Positions 12,501-42,500 of a DNA stretch of 64,000 nt are shown piece by piece (within the stretch, counting starts at the first letter, position 1; the number at the start of each line of letters is the position of its first letter). The position numbers and the translations under genes are program-made. Source of the DNA: Centroberyx gerrardi (lineage: Eukaryota > Chordata > Actinopteri > Beryciformes > Berycidae). The notes under the pieces are model-generated. The model was not told where the DNA came from, did no database searches, and saw only the letters and a program-made list of their open reading frames with translations. The stretch lies in contig NC_135998.1 in assembly GCF_048128805.1 (NCBI RefSeq), forward strand, positions 15,041,656 to 15,105,655, given 5' to 3'.

Positions 12501-13457
12501 TTCCTGTGCCTCGTCTCAGAGCATCAAAACCCTGCTCCAGAGGTGAGAAGTTTTCACTTCACCATTTTATCTTGGCTAGTTTGTCTTGCTTCTCAAATAA
12601 CTTGACTAAACACAATGGGTTTTTTTTTGTTTCTTTTGGCAGGCCATCGCTGAAGTTTGAGAAACCTATGCTGACACCGCCTAGTCTATGCGAGGGTCGA
12701 TTTGCAGGGCCACTGCAGTACAGAGTGTGGAAATCCCTGAAAGGAAGTATTTACCCAGGTACTATAAACCACACTTTGGCCCCACCTCCCTTTAAAAATG
12801 TTAAGTACAAGTACTGAATTCAACAGACAAAACAAACACTGAACATCTAAACTTGAATCATGAACATGTGCTGCGCAATGCTTTTGTTATTTCACATCTT
12901 TCCTGTCTTCAGTTCCAGCAGCCATCACATTTAACTCCAGCACAGCGAACCCCTGGCTCAGCCTGACCTCGTCCCTTACCTGTGTCCGCTACCAGACCTT
13001 TAACCACACCGTGCAGGACAACCCCCACAGGTTCAACGCTGCCCTGTCACTACTCGGAAGCCAGGGGTTCACCCATGGACGCCATTACTGGGAAATCGAA
13101 GTGTACAGCAGCACAGTGTGGACGGTGGGGGTGGCTCGCGAGTCCGTGTCCAGAAAGGGAGTCATCAAAGCCCTGCCAGCCAACGGCTTCTGGACGCTCT
13201 CCCTCTCCTATGGGATACAGTACATGGCCGGCACTTCTCCCCCCACCGTCCTGTCCCTGGAGGAGCCGCTGGCCAGGATCGGAGTTTACCTCGACTACAA
13301 GAGGGGGCTGGTGTCTTTCTACAATGCAGAGAGCATGACACACCTCTACACCTTCCGGGAAACCTTCACAGAGACTCTGTACCCTTACTTCAATCTGGGC
13401 TTCCTGGATAAAGTACATGAAAACGAGCCTCTCAAAGTTTTCTTACCAAAGATTTGA
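9531..13457 (+). CDS. TRIM-family E3 ubiquitin ligase (RING, B-box2, coiled coil, PRY-SPRY), complete
   Basis: Six coding exons with consistent phase: 9531-10166, 10788-10883 (96 bp), 11570-11803 (234 bp), 12520-12542 (23 bp), 12643-12758 (116 bp), 12913-13457. The 96/234/23 bp pattern is the classic exon layout of class IV TRIM genes. Three in-frame ATGs are possible, at 9531, 9666 and 9690; the last has the best context (gccATGg) and gives 496 residues, the first 549. Numbering from 9690: C3HC4 RING at C19, C22, C34, H36, C39, C42, C61, C64; B-box2 at C115, H118, C126, C134, C137, H143, H146; coiled coil over exons 2-3; PRY-SPRY in exons 5-6 with the family signatures TANPWL, GRHYWEIEV, VGVARESV and YPYFNLG. 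All zinc ligands are present, so an active E3 is expected. Many fish TRIMs act in innate immunity, but substrate and orthology cannot be told here. No stops or frameshifts. Confidence 0.9.
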
Positions 13458-13642
13458 CAAATTGTGCAATGCAGTATGATAGAACACACTTCAAAAAAGA
13501 AAGATACAGGTGCTAAATGTTTCCAAATTTGGCTGTCAAACAATCAGGGAGTCAAATTGTATATAACAGGGAAGGAAGCATTCATACTCTTTTGAACTGT
13601 ACAGAATCAAACAAAACAGTGGATTTGTAATTGTGCAATGTA

Positions 13643-13890
13643 AATAAACAGTTGAAATGCAATTAGCTGACAAATAGCAAAACATGTATCTCAAGAACTA
13701 CTTTTACCACAATGTGGAGTTTGTCAGCTGGATCTGCAACCACACATTTAATTTCACCGCAGCAGTACTTAAATGTAGAATAGAAAACTGTCTGGTTAGC
13801 TGACAGTTTGAGATAAATATAATGTGCTATTATAGTTATTAATCTTCAATAATCATCTTTTTGCATGTTATATTTAATACATACAATAAA
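13643..13890 (+). promoter_or_regulatory. Polyadenylation signals of the TRIM gene
   Basis: AATAAA hexamers at 13643-13648 and 13885-13890 follow the TRIM stop codon. The second sits in an AT-rich stretch followed by a GT-rich stretch (tgtgattgttttacgtgttg), typical of a cleavage site, giving a 3' UTR of about 190 or 450 nt. Confidence 0.55.
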
Positions 13891-13899
13891 ACATCTTTA

Positions 13900-16325
13900 T
13901 CACTTAACACTGTGATTGTTTTACGTGTTGAAACAATGTAACTTGTGGACATGACTGGGATTGCTCCTATTAGCAAAGACTTTGTGAAACTTTGTGATTA
14001 GTTATTCCTAATTTGCACCTTTTTTTCACACTAAAGAGGAGGTGGAGGTTTACAGCATTCAGGGATTTTGGGAAAAAGAAAGCTTGTTTGATTGGAGCTG
14101 TTAGCAGAAAGGGAAATAAGAGCAGATAACTTTTATCTTAGAGATTTTAGAGATCTATGACATAACAATATAGTAGTTTTTTTGGTTTTGTCTAATAAGT
14201 AAAAAGAAGGATTTTCCAATATTACCCTATAGAGACAATTCTATGACCGCATAAATAATTTTCACAACACTGGTGGTTGTGGTTGTCCAGGTGCTTTATC
14301 ATACAAATAAAACAAATAAAACCTGGTTTGCAGTGTCACTTTTAAATATTTTTTTTTTCTTCTTGTCTGATTTCCTTCATTGCTCTATTTTACATTTTAC
14401 CTTTGAAAGCACATTTACTGTGCTACAAAATGAGGGCGGTGTCCAGAAACTAAAAACTAAGATTTAGAAAGCTGGACTCAACATGATACCTATTTTGTGC
14501 TTACTGAGATACATTCAGTATACCAGTTATCTAGATAGTCTAAAGACCGATGCATGTAAAATGGCACTCAATATCACACAGAATCATAGGGACCATTTTA
14601 TTAAATTACTTGCTGAAAATTATTTTCCAAAGTCTGCTCATTCCAACATGAGAATAAATAGAACATCCTGGTTATTTAATTACACTGATGTTCAAGAAAT
14701 ATCTACCTATCAAACCAATTTCAAGTTCAGTATACTAAGAAAATGCACTGATCATCAGGTAGTACGAGATGTAAAGTAGTAGTATTTGGACAGATGTTGA
14801 GCTCACTGGTGTCTCCAATGTAAACAATACTGTATACTGCATGTGAAATAAAAGTCTACAGCAATCAATTCCAAAACATCATATTGTTACTGCTGATCTT
14901 TTTGACTTAAACTCAGTAGAAATAATATAGCATGCTTTGGAATAACACTTGTTATTTATTGGGGAGCTCATTGCCAAATATCTAAATTATTGCCTGAAAA
15001 GAACAAGGAAGTTGTCTCTCTGTATAAAGTGGTAATCAGTAAAACTGTCAGTGATGTATTATGGCTGTGGATTGGCATGTATATCAATAAATTGGGTTCA
15101 TTTTAGTAGTGGAAGATAAAACAACTTTGAATCACCTAAAACTAAAAAACTAAAAACACACTCAGGAATGCTGGTATCCTTCTAATTATGCTTTTTAGTC
15201 TTCTTTGTAACTGGTTTAGTTTTTTTAGTTTTGCTATGCCTGTGTCATGATTTTTTTTGTTTACAAAAAAAAAGAAAAAAACTATTACAGTGAATGCAGT
15301 TTTTATAATAATCATAATTACACACCTGTCAAGAATGTGTTGAGATTTGAGTGAAATCTAATTTGATTTCATGCAGTGAACTTAAAGGGTAAAGTTGGAT
15401 CAATCAATCTCTGGACACAAATAAAATACTAGTTGCAATTATGTGGAAGTGATCTGGGGTCAAATACTGTAAGGATGAGAAGGCCTATCAAGGCCATTAG
15501 ATGAAACAGGCTGAACCTGAATGAGCCCAGTGGTTTCCAAAGTGTGGTCTGTGGACCCCAGGGGTCCTTCAAAAGTCCCAGGTTGTCCTTCTCTCAAAGA
15601 AGTAAAGAACTTAGTTACTGTTAGTTACAACTTCCAAATTAGGGTGTCCTCGTGCAACTGCCTATCCACAGGCGGGTCCTCAGCCAAACGCTTATATAGT
15701 GGATGGTTTAATAACTCCAGTATTAGTCTAAGCAAAAACTACGAGGGTAGTTTTGTCCTTCTACTAATGATAATAAATAACAGACCAAGTCTGATTTCAG
15801 GTATTGTGCATTTTCAACAAATCAGCTTCTTCCTGTCTTCCTTCCTTATTATGTGCAGTTTGTCTAATAATATAATCCAAAAAATTTAATAGTGCATTAC
15901 ATTCATTAGAAGGAATCAACCTTTCAACTTCAGACACAGTAAAAAGTGACGCAGTCCATATCGTGACTATAAAGAACGAGGTGTTTTTCATTTGTGTGGT
16001 AAACTATATCACAATATATACATTCTACATCTTGACCACTAATACAGTGCTGTGATGCAATCGATTCATAACAGGCCGCGTAACTGAATTTACTTGAAAT
16101 AATCAATTCAAATGAATCCTTACCCTTCACCCCTAATCTATATCATGACCAATGTAAAGGCTAAACATTACTGCATGGCTTCGCTCCTTACAGATGTGAT
16201 TGTAGGGCGTGTGGGCTGGTGTTTGTGGAATCAATCCATGCGTTCGCTCCTCTTCGGGAAATGGGCGCGTCCAACCAAATGTTAGGGGTGAAGTCTCCTT
16301 TTAAGTCTAGAGTAGAAGAAGAGAG
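13900..16325. other. Intergenic region between the convergent TRIM and bmp1 genes
   Basis: The 3' ends of both genes face each other here. No supported gene. The 98-codon frame at 14483-14779 has no recognisable motif. From 15527 there is a hAT-like terminus. The first kilobase or more left of 16326 probably includes the bmp1 3' UTR; a minus-strand AATAAA lies at 14959-14954. Confidence 0.55.
15527..15600 (+). mobile_element. hAT-like transposon terminus (fragment)
   Basis: The stretch begins CAGTGGTTTCCAAAGTGTGG and continues with GGTCTGTGGACCCCAGGGGTCC, resembling the CAGTGGTTC(T/C)CAAA-type ends of vertebrate hAT/Charlie elements. The matching opposite end was not found, so it is probably a remnant. 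Confidence 0.35.
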
Positions 16326-34774
<18,449 letters not shown>

Positions 34775-34867
34775 GACTTGTGCTCACCTATTTAGCAGAA
34801 ATAAACTTATGAGCGTTGACAAGGGAAGGAAAATAAGCGCAAAAGTTTCCCTAGAGCGACGGTCCGC

Positions 34868-34873
34868 TTTATA
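34868..34873 (-). promoter_or_regulatory. bmp1: TATA-box candidate for bmp1
   Basis: On the minus strand a TATAAA sits 94 bp upstream of the bmp1 start codon, followed by GC-richer sequence. With a start site about 30 bp downstream, the 5' UTR would be about 65 nt. The first coding exon directly follows, so no extra upstream exon is needed. Position-based inference only. Confidence 0.4.
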
Positions 34874-34899
34874 AACACAGCGCTGCTTTTTCACGTCTT

Positions 34900-36170
34900 C
34901 ATTCTGGTGCAGCGATTCGCTGACATACTGTAGGACCGGGCGCACAGCCAAAGTTAGATAGAAATGCTCAGCTCACACAGTTTACAGCAAAACACGGATC
35001 GATGCATTTGCTGCCAGAGGGCGAAGTACTGAAATAGCTGTCCCATAGGTGAGTAGATTGTCAGATGGGTAATAAGCACATGGGTTTTTTTCTAAGGATT
35101 ACACAGTTAAGTCTCAAAACTCATTTCAATTTTTTTTGCTGGCCCAGTGAGAATTATTTTAGAGCAATATTATCAGTTTGGTCTAACTCACAGCTTGGAG
35201 ATTGGCAGGGAAGACAGATGAAAAGCTTTAATCTCCAGCTGCTTCCTAAAGGTCTTCCCTCAATATTTACAGACTGAAACGTTTGAGAAATTAATATTGT
35301 TTTCCTAAATCTCATGTTTGCTTTCAGTCCAAGCTCCAGTAATGAATTCAAATGGTCAAATGGTTCTCTATAGTGTTAAAACTGTAGTATCTCACCATTC
35401 AGCTACATATTCAATAGGTGAGGAGACATGACCCCATGGACCTGCACACACACCTGCTGCTGGTCCACACACACCTTGTATAAAGGACAGGTATCTGTGG
35501 AATCAGAGACCCCTTGATTTCCACAATGGTGCAGCAGCCTGGTACATGATTTAAAAACAAAGGTAAACAACAGCACAACTTAAGAGAGAAAAAGATCAGA
35601 AAAATAATCCACTTACTGAGCGTGAGGCGTGGAACTTCTTCCTCAGCTGTCCTTTTGACTGAGCTAGTAATTCCCTCTGGATGCCAGTTTAGTTTTAAAC
35701 AGAAATGTAACTTGCCGCATGTGGATGCCAAGTTTAAGGAGGCGACACATTACTAGCTTGCACAAGAGAGAAATCCCGTTTGCTGCCTCATATCTTTTCA
35801 GCTGAGTTAGTTTCCTGTCATGTCGATGCTCTGATGACAAGAGAAGATTTAGCCTCTTTCATGAACTGCTTTTTATGCTGGCACGGACAAGGGAGGACCG
35901 CTGCCATCATTTTTTGGGTGAAAGGCCCAGCCATTCTCACTTACTTGGTTCCAAGAATTTGGTGCCACACAAGTAGCTGTCTGTCACAGCAGCCCCTGTT
36001 GTTTTGTGACTGTTTTTTACTTTTTTTGAATTGAGTCTTTGTGAGTCTGAAGCTATATTCAGGACTCACAATGGTTGCACTTTAGAGTTCTGTATATAGT
36101 TGCCATGCATTAGCCATGTGTCTATAGTTTACAGCTGGTCACTGCTTGACCTACCACTGGACCCATCTCA
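34900..36170. other. Intergenic sequence upstream of bmp1
   Basis: Start of the 4.8-kb gap between the divergent bmp1 and antxr1 coding starts. No exon was recognised. The first few hundred bases should hold the bmp1 promoter region. Confidence 0.45.
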
Positions 36171-36179
36171 GAAAAGTGA

Positions 36180-37316
36180 AGATAAGATAAATCGTGATAG
36201 TTTTGGGCAACTTCTCATCACAAAGAGTTAATTTAACATGTGAGGTGCAACAAGGCTCAATCCTAGGCCCTTCCTACTGTTTAGTTTATATTTTACCTTT
36301 AGTGGCTATCATTCGCAAGCATGTTTCCAGTTTCCATTTCTACGTGGATGACACTCAGCTTTACATCTCTGTTGTGCCAGATAATCTAAGCCCCTAGACT
36401 CCCTTATAATTGCATCTCTGATATCAATCTATGGATGGTGCATAACTTCCTCAAACTGAACCAAGATAAAACAGAGGTAATAGGAAAAAGGGGAAAAGAG
36501 ATAAACTGATTTTAAAACTCAATCCACTCTCTCAAAATGTCAAATATCAGGAAGGAATTTGGGTGTTATCACCGACTGTAACCTAAATTGTGAGCCACAC
36601 ATAAGGAATGTAACAAAAGCTGTGTTTTACCATCTGACATTGCAATGGTCAGACCGTTATTTCACCAGTGGACAATGAAAAACTGGTGCATGTTTTTATT
36701 CCCAGCAAGCTGGACTACTGTAATGCACTGCTCTCAGGCCTTACCAAGAAGACCATAAGGAAACTACAACTTGTACAAAATGCAGCTGCAACAGCTTTAA
36801 CTGGAACTAAGAAGGGAGCTCACAGCACTCCTCTTTTAAAGTCCCTGCACTGGCTACCAGTCAGTATCAGAATAGATTTGAAGATTCTTTTATTAATTTT
36901 TCCGTCCATGCACTTGCCACTGAGTATATAAATGACATGCTGCCAAAATGTGTTCCTACTAGAGGCCTCATATCTACAGATTGAAGCTTCAAGTTTTATT
37001 CAAGTTGTATTTGACATATGCACAGGGTACAGGGTAAAAACTACAGGAATGTAAAAGTAGTATTAGGAGCAAGTATTGTAAAGCAAAAATGAACAAAATA
37101 AATGAAATATATACAAAAAATCTCTAAAATATATATATACAAATATGAAATATATATGAAGAATAAAAAGATTTGGATATTGGCTATTAATGGACAGTAG
37201 TGCAAATGTACAGAGGTAGCTTACATTTTAAAGTGCAAGTATAAAATGTTGTTGATGCTGCTCAGAGTGTGAGGCAGACAAAGGGTGCCAGATGACAGTG
37301 GGTGGGGGCAATGGTT

Positions 37317-37353
<37 letters not shown>

Positions 37354-37640
37354 GGGGGGGTCTCCCATTCTCGTAGCTATTCCTAAAACAAGGACTTTTG
37401 GTGAGGCTGCCCAGCTGCTGTGACCCCAGACTCTCTTTTTCTGTCTAATTTCAACAGATCTAAATCTTTTTAAACAAAAACTCAAGACCGACCTTTTTAG
37501 TCTTGCTTTTACTTTAGGTGCCTTTTAAACTTTTTAATATCCTGTTACCTCTTTAACCTTGCTTTTACTCAGGTGTCTTTTTTGTCTGTATTGCCTAAAC
37601 ATTTGTACTATTTGTTACTTTTCTAATGTTTATGTTGTAG
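36180..37640 (+). mobile_element. Degenerate L2/Maui-like LINE, reverse transcriptase remnant, interrupted
   Basis: Plus-strand pieces of a non-LTR reverse transcriptase: VQQGSILGP followed by the active-site region [10 protein letters not shown] (about 36245-36380), then KLDYCNALLSGL and KLQLVQNAAATALTG with LHWLPVSIRI (about 36690-36880), all typical of the fish L2/Maui clade. Stops and frameshifts break it. Similarity resumes near 37378 and includes KQKLKTDLFSLAF (about 37470). The block between about 36985 and 37375 is foreign, so the LINE is interrupted by another insertion. Not functional. Confidence 0.75.
36985..37375. mobile_element. Unidentified repeat nested inside the LINE
   Basis: Interrupts the LINE reading. 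It starts aagcttcaagttttattcaa and carries a GT microsatellite followed by a G run at about 37318-37360. No coding capacity. Family not recognised; borders are approximate because they were inferred from where LINE similarity stops and resumes. Confidence 0.4.
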
Positions 37641-38419
37641 TACCAGTATTGGAATTCTCATGTCTTGTTTGATTTGATTTAAGTGTCTATAGCTTTGAAT
37701 ATAGCCATAAGCCCATCCTGATTAGAGGAATATAAATAAGCAGTGTAGCATGCATATTATCATATAAACCATATACCATGGCACTTAACTTTACTATTTG
37801 GTTGTCAATTATCAATGGTCTTACAAATACAAGAACTATCCCAACAACGTCCTGCAACTATAAATCTAGTCGCCACCTTGGATTTATTGATAGCCATACT
37901 TGCTAACTAACACTAATCAATACCTGTGGTGTTATAATGAAAGAAATTGAAATTGTCTTTTTTTTCCACATAACTGCCTCCGTCACTGCAGACCAAATGC
38001 ACTGAACTGTGAATGAGTACAAACACCTCACAACACTGTCAGCATAAGAACGACCTCACTATGTTACATCCTAGAGTCGCCTATGTTCAGCCAGCCACAA
38101 CAAGAATAAAATTTACAATCTTTCTGGAATAAAAGTGCCATTTCTATAAATCCACAGCTCAAATATTGATTACAAAAACTTTATTTTGCACAAGAAACAA
38201 CAAATTAAGCAATAAAACACAGCTGTACAATACAAATAAGTTGTTGTTTTTTTCGCCGATAACAATGGGCTATACACAGATTATATACTATATACAGATT
38301 AAACATCACACTGGCCACCTATCATTTTTGCTGCACAAAATCTACAGAAACGTACACACCTGTTGACATCAATAAGCTCACACTGGTCGCATTTGACATA
38401 CAGTCCCTGTACAGCAATG

Positions 38420-38863
38420 TTCTATAAAGAGATGCCATTGAATGCAATGGCACAAACGTTGCAACAGAGATCTGAACAGACTCCCTCTAATGATCGTAAA
38501 ACCAAATTTGCCTCCCTTGTCCTCAACAATATTATTATTTTTTACTTTGAAGGCACTTTCCATAAGCAGGTTAAGGGGGTTGCTATGAGAGCTGCTCTAG
38601 CTCCCTCTACTGCATCTATTTATATAGGGATGTTGGAGAAGGACTGTGTTCTTAATGAGGGAGCCAATCCACTTATTAATTACATCAAAGGTTGGTACCG
38701 CTGCACTGATGACACCATTATGCTGTGGATGGGGCCTAATGATGAACTTATGAATTTTTACACTTTACTCAACTCATGGACCCCCAACCTCAGATTCACA
38801 ATGGACATCTCATCAGAAAGCATCAGCTTCTTGGACATACTAGAAAGGACGACAAAGAGCTAA
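38420..38863 (+). pseudogene. Penelope-like (or related) reverse transcriptase fragment
   Basis: An uninterrupted frame of more than 140 codons with retroelement signatures: FHKQVKGVAMRAALAPSTAS resembles the F-x-Q-x-x-G-x-x-M-G-x-x-x-A-P motif, followed by WYRCTDDTIMLW, where an expected Y-I-D-D has become C-T-D-D, and FTMDISSESISFLDI. The active-site neighbourhood has changed and both ends are missing, so it is dead. The open frame up to the stop at 38861-38863 implies fairly recent decay. Confidence 0.55.
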
Positions 38864-39592
38864 TACAACCATTTATGCATGTGATCTGGACAGTATCTCC
38901 TTGGTGAATCACTGAGGGTTTTTCATGTGTTTGACATTAGAGAATGTAAGGTTGATCTTGCATCAGTTGTTCCAGTACGATTCACTTTAGGACAGACACC
39001 TCATGTCCAGACCTAATGTGCTGCCAAGATTATTGCATTAATCTCTGAGGTAAAGTTCTGAGATTGACACCTCAACATTAAATGAAGATGTATTGAATTG
39101 CCACTTAATGTTCAGGCACAGTGAGTTACATAGTACCTTTGTTTACCACTGAGTGGCACTGATGCATAGGATGTAGAACAGAATAAAACTGCAAGAAAGG
39201 TGGAAAAACAAACAAGAGTTAGCAAGAACAAATGTATCTAATGAAAGTTGGAGGGTATAAATTAAAGAAGTAATAAAAAAGAGCACATGTTTTGTTTGGT
39301 TCTGTGTACTCCTGAAACCGTATGCTAAAAAGATTGAGTGTGGAGAGAGCGGGAGCAGATCAGTCAGTCCCAACAGCTTCACTCCTCCTCTCTCAGCACA
39401 TCTGCTGCTGTGGAGAGGGGACGCTGATCCAGAAGGAAACATTTCATGCTTTGGAGATCTGACTTAGGAGCATGGCTGGCTGCATCAAAGCGCCGTGAGA
39501 GAGAAGGAGAAAGGAAAACTCCCAACTGGAGAGTATTCTATATGTGCACCTTATCTTAGTTTGAGTTACTGCTCGCTTTTAAATTTGGGGTG
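38864..39592. other. Upstream region and probable 5' UTR of antxr1
   Basis: No other gene seen. The last 200-250 bp before the antxr1 ATG are richer in G and C (for example cactcctcctctctcagcac and gcatcaaagcgccgtgagag) and are the likely promoter and leader. No convincing TATA box. Confidence 0.4.
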
Positions 39593-42500
39593 ATGTCCCA
39601 GTGCCGGTGCAGGCAGGCCCTGCTTGGTGTGGAGCTGGGCATGCTGGTGCTGGTCCTGGTGGCCGGCAGTGCAGGACAGATCCATGGCAGGAGGGAGGCA
39701 GGGTCTTCCTGCTACGGAGGATTTGACCTCTACTTTGTTTTGGACAAGTGAGTTTTCCACTCTTACAGTGTATGACAGTGAAGATTGTTGCATGCCTCCA
39801 TGTAAGTTTGTTTCTAAAAGATGACACAGGTGCAAGCATCATTCAAGTTGATCTCCAGAAAATTGAATGGGCTAGCCCTGCCGCTTGCATGGGAAAACAT
39901 CTGCTACTGCACTTTGACTTAGCAGGTTTCAGTATATTGATCAGTTATCATTAATTCACTTTGTACACTTTTATCCTACTGTGCAAATATGTTTAAAAAT
40001 GTCACCTGTGCAGCTCTTTTAGCATAAGATGCGTTAGAGAGATAGATGTGCTCAAAGTTTAATTATAAAAGCAAGTTAGGTGAAGTTTTAAAAACAAAGC
40101 ATTCACAGTATAGACAAACACTCTTTCAGTCACCCATCAAACACATCTGACTCCTGCTGACAGGATCTAATGACCATGATGTGTTGGTGACATGTGGAGT
40201 ATTTAACAACTCCCTTGGTTTCCAATTTTTGAAAATGAGGAGTAAAGCAATAGTCTTGCAATAATATGTCATTTTATTCAATAAACATTGGTGCTTGTAG
40301 AGTCTAACTGCAGGGTGAATTGAATGCTTTGTGGCGGCTGACATGAGGGTTGAATTAGGCCACTCATGAATCTGTCATAAAGATAATTTGAAGCTTTTGA
40401 TCAAGTACATGCAGTACACAGTGACATTATTTTTTGGAATATACTCCATAAAATACAAATCCAGTTGACCTAGATAATTTTGATGTGCCAGCAATATTTA
40501 GTGCTGTATTTCCTCCATTTTGATTGTTTTCTCATGAGCCACGTGTCAGTGTGTTGTTGTTTCTTAGCTCGGGTCATGGTGATGTTCTGTTGGTACTGAA
40601 GTAGAATAAACATTGCAGTTTCCCTAACTTGCCCTCTCTCTTGAAGAGCTGTGGATATATTGTTGAAAAATACCAGCTATAGTAGCTGCTTTTTGCAACT
40701 GAGATATTCAGTATGAATAACTTAAAAGTTGTGACTATTGACAGACATTGTGTTTACACAATTACAATAACTTAATCTGCAGTGTGTTTACACATTCACT
40801 TGTCTTGATATAGTGCACTGCAGGGATTGCTCTTGTCAAATCCTAGCCATGATAAACTGACGGGAGCAAACCACATCTAGTCCCGACTTCAGCTCTCTAT
40901 GCTTGTGTCTGTAGAACCCTTTCTCCATTAGAGCCAGATGTTCCAAAGATCCTGAGTTTTTGGCTGTCTGTCTCTGCACTGGGACTCATATCACAGTATA
41001 AATGGAAACATAAGGGAGGCTGAAGAAGAGAGGCAGTGCAGAGCAGAGCGAGAAGAGGCTTAGAGGTTATGCATATTTACCTCACAACGCTCTTTAATTG
41101 CTGACTTCCTCTTAGATTTTCCGTGGATTCTGTTGTTGAATCTTTTGTTGATTCTGCACCTGCTGCAGAATCAGGAATTGGCCTGGTGTTGAGCTTATGC
41201 AAGCAAATAACGTGGCACTTCAGCTTGATCCACATCTAAGACTCTCTGATTCGTCCAAGATCAAATCACTCCTGACCTCATTTCGATTACTGCTTTCCAT
41301 TTTGACATTATTTGATTTTTTAAACAACTTCAGGGAAGACATTTTCAAACTGACACCAAAAAAACATAAGTGAAAACAACAAAACAACAATAGTGAAAAC
41401 AGCATAATCATTCAGATTATGATTAACACAAAGACTAAGACTCATAGAACCTCTATGTGAGGTTTCATTATGATAGACAGATACATGCATGCATGCATTA
41501 CTTACATACATACATACATACATACATACATGTATGCATGCATGCATTACTTACATACATACATACGTACTGTACATACATACTTTATTCTCCTCCAAGA
41601 AGAAATTTGTTTCCTCAGCCTGTACATGTAACATAGTAATACAATACATTGACAGTTTACAGCACACACAACAGTCATATTGGCACTAGAAATGTACAAA
41701 ACAATAATGGCTATAATGTATCATCAGATTTTAATACCTAAAGAATTGCATATGAAGAATTTGAAAAGAAATATCAGTTTAGCTGATGAAACACACTATC
41801 GTAACACATTGTTGTACGTTGTTTGTAACCCTGAACTCTCACTGATTCGACTTACAATGACAGTGCATTTAACCGCCTGCAAAAATGTTGCTTCTATGGT
41901 CAGTAGATTACATTTATGTAGATGTGATGCTACAGTGAATTAATCCTTGATCATATCATGTCATACAGCAGCCTGAACTAGGCTTTCAGTGTTTGTAGTA
42001 CTACAGTATTTTCTCTTATTGACTATATGTACAGTGTTTTTCTAGTTACATCCCATGTGTTTTGTTTGATTGTTTGTGTCCAACTGTTCTCAAAGGAGTC
42101 ATGAAATGAAAGTGTGTATGCTTAGTGAGGCCATGGAAGAGAAATTAATCCAAGACCTTGGCCTAGAAGGATTGCCATTGCTATCTTATTACATTTCCCA
42201 CAATGAACAAGACTCGGAAATCTATTTGTCCTTACATTAATTGTCATCCCTGTAATCTTCTTCTTAGGTCTGGCAGTGTGCAACATCACTGGAATGAGAT
42301 ATTTTACTTTGTTGATCACCTGGCTCACAAGTTTATCAGGTAGGTGCACAGTGGCTGCCAACTTAAACAGACACAATTATGATTTAAAGAGTAAATACAA
42401 TAATGGATAAAATATTGAAATAATGGAACGTAAACAAAATCCTTTTGGATTCAAATCTTATAAACATGACAGCCATCTCCACTGTCCTCTATTCCTCTCT

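Noticed and set aside
12243..12605. 120-codon plus frame inside the TRIM gene
   Set aside because: It lies mostly in the intron before the 23-bp exon, in the wrong frame, and breaks no canonical TRIM exon size.
14483..14779. 98-codon plus frame between the TRIM and bmp1 genes
   Set aside because: No domain, no splice sites, low-complexity AT-rich codons; chance is likely.
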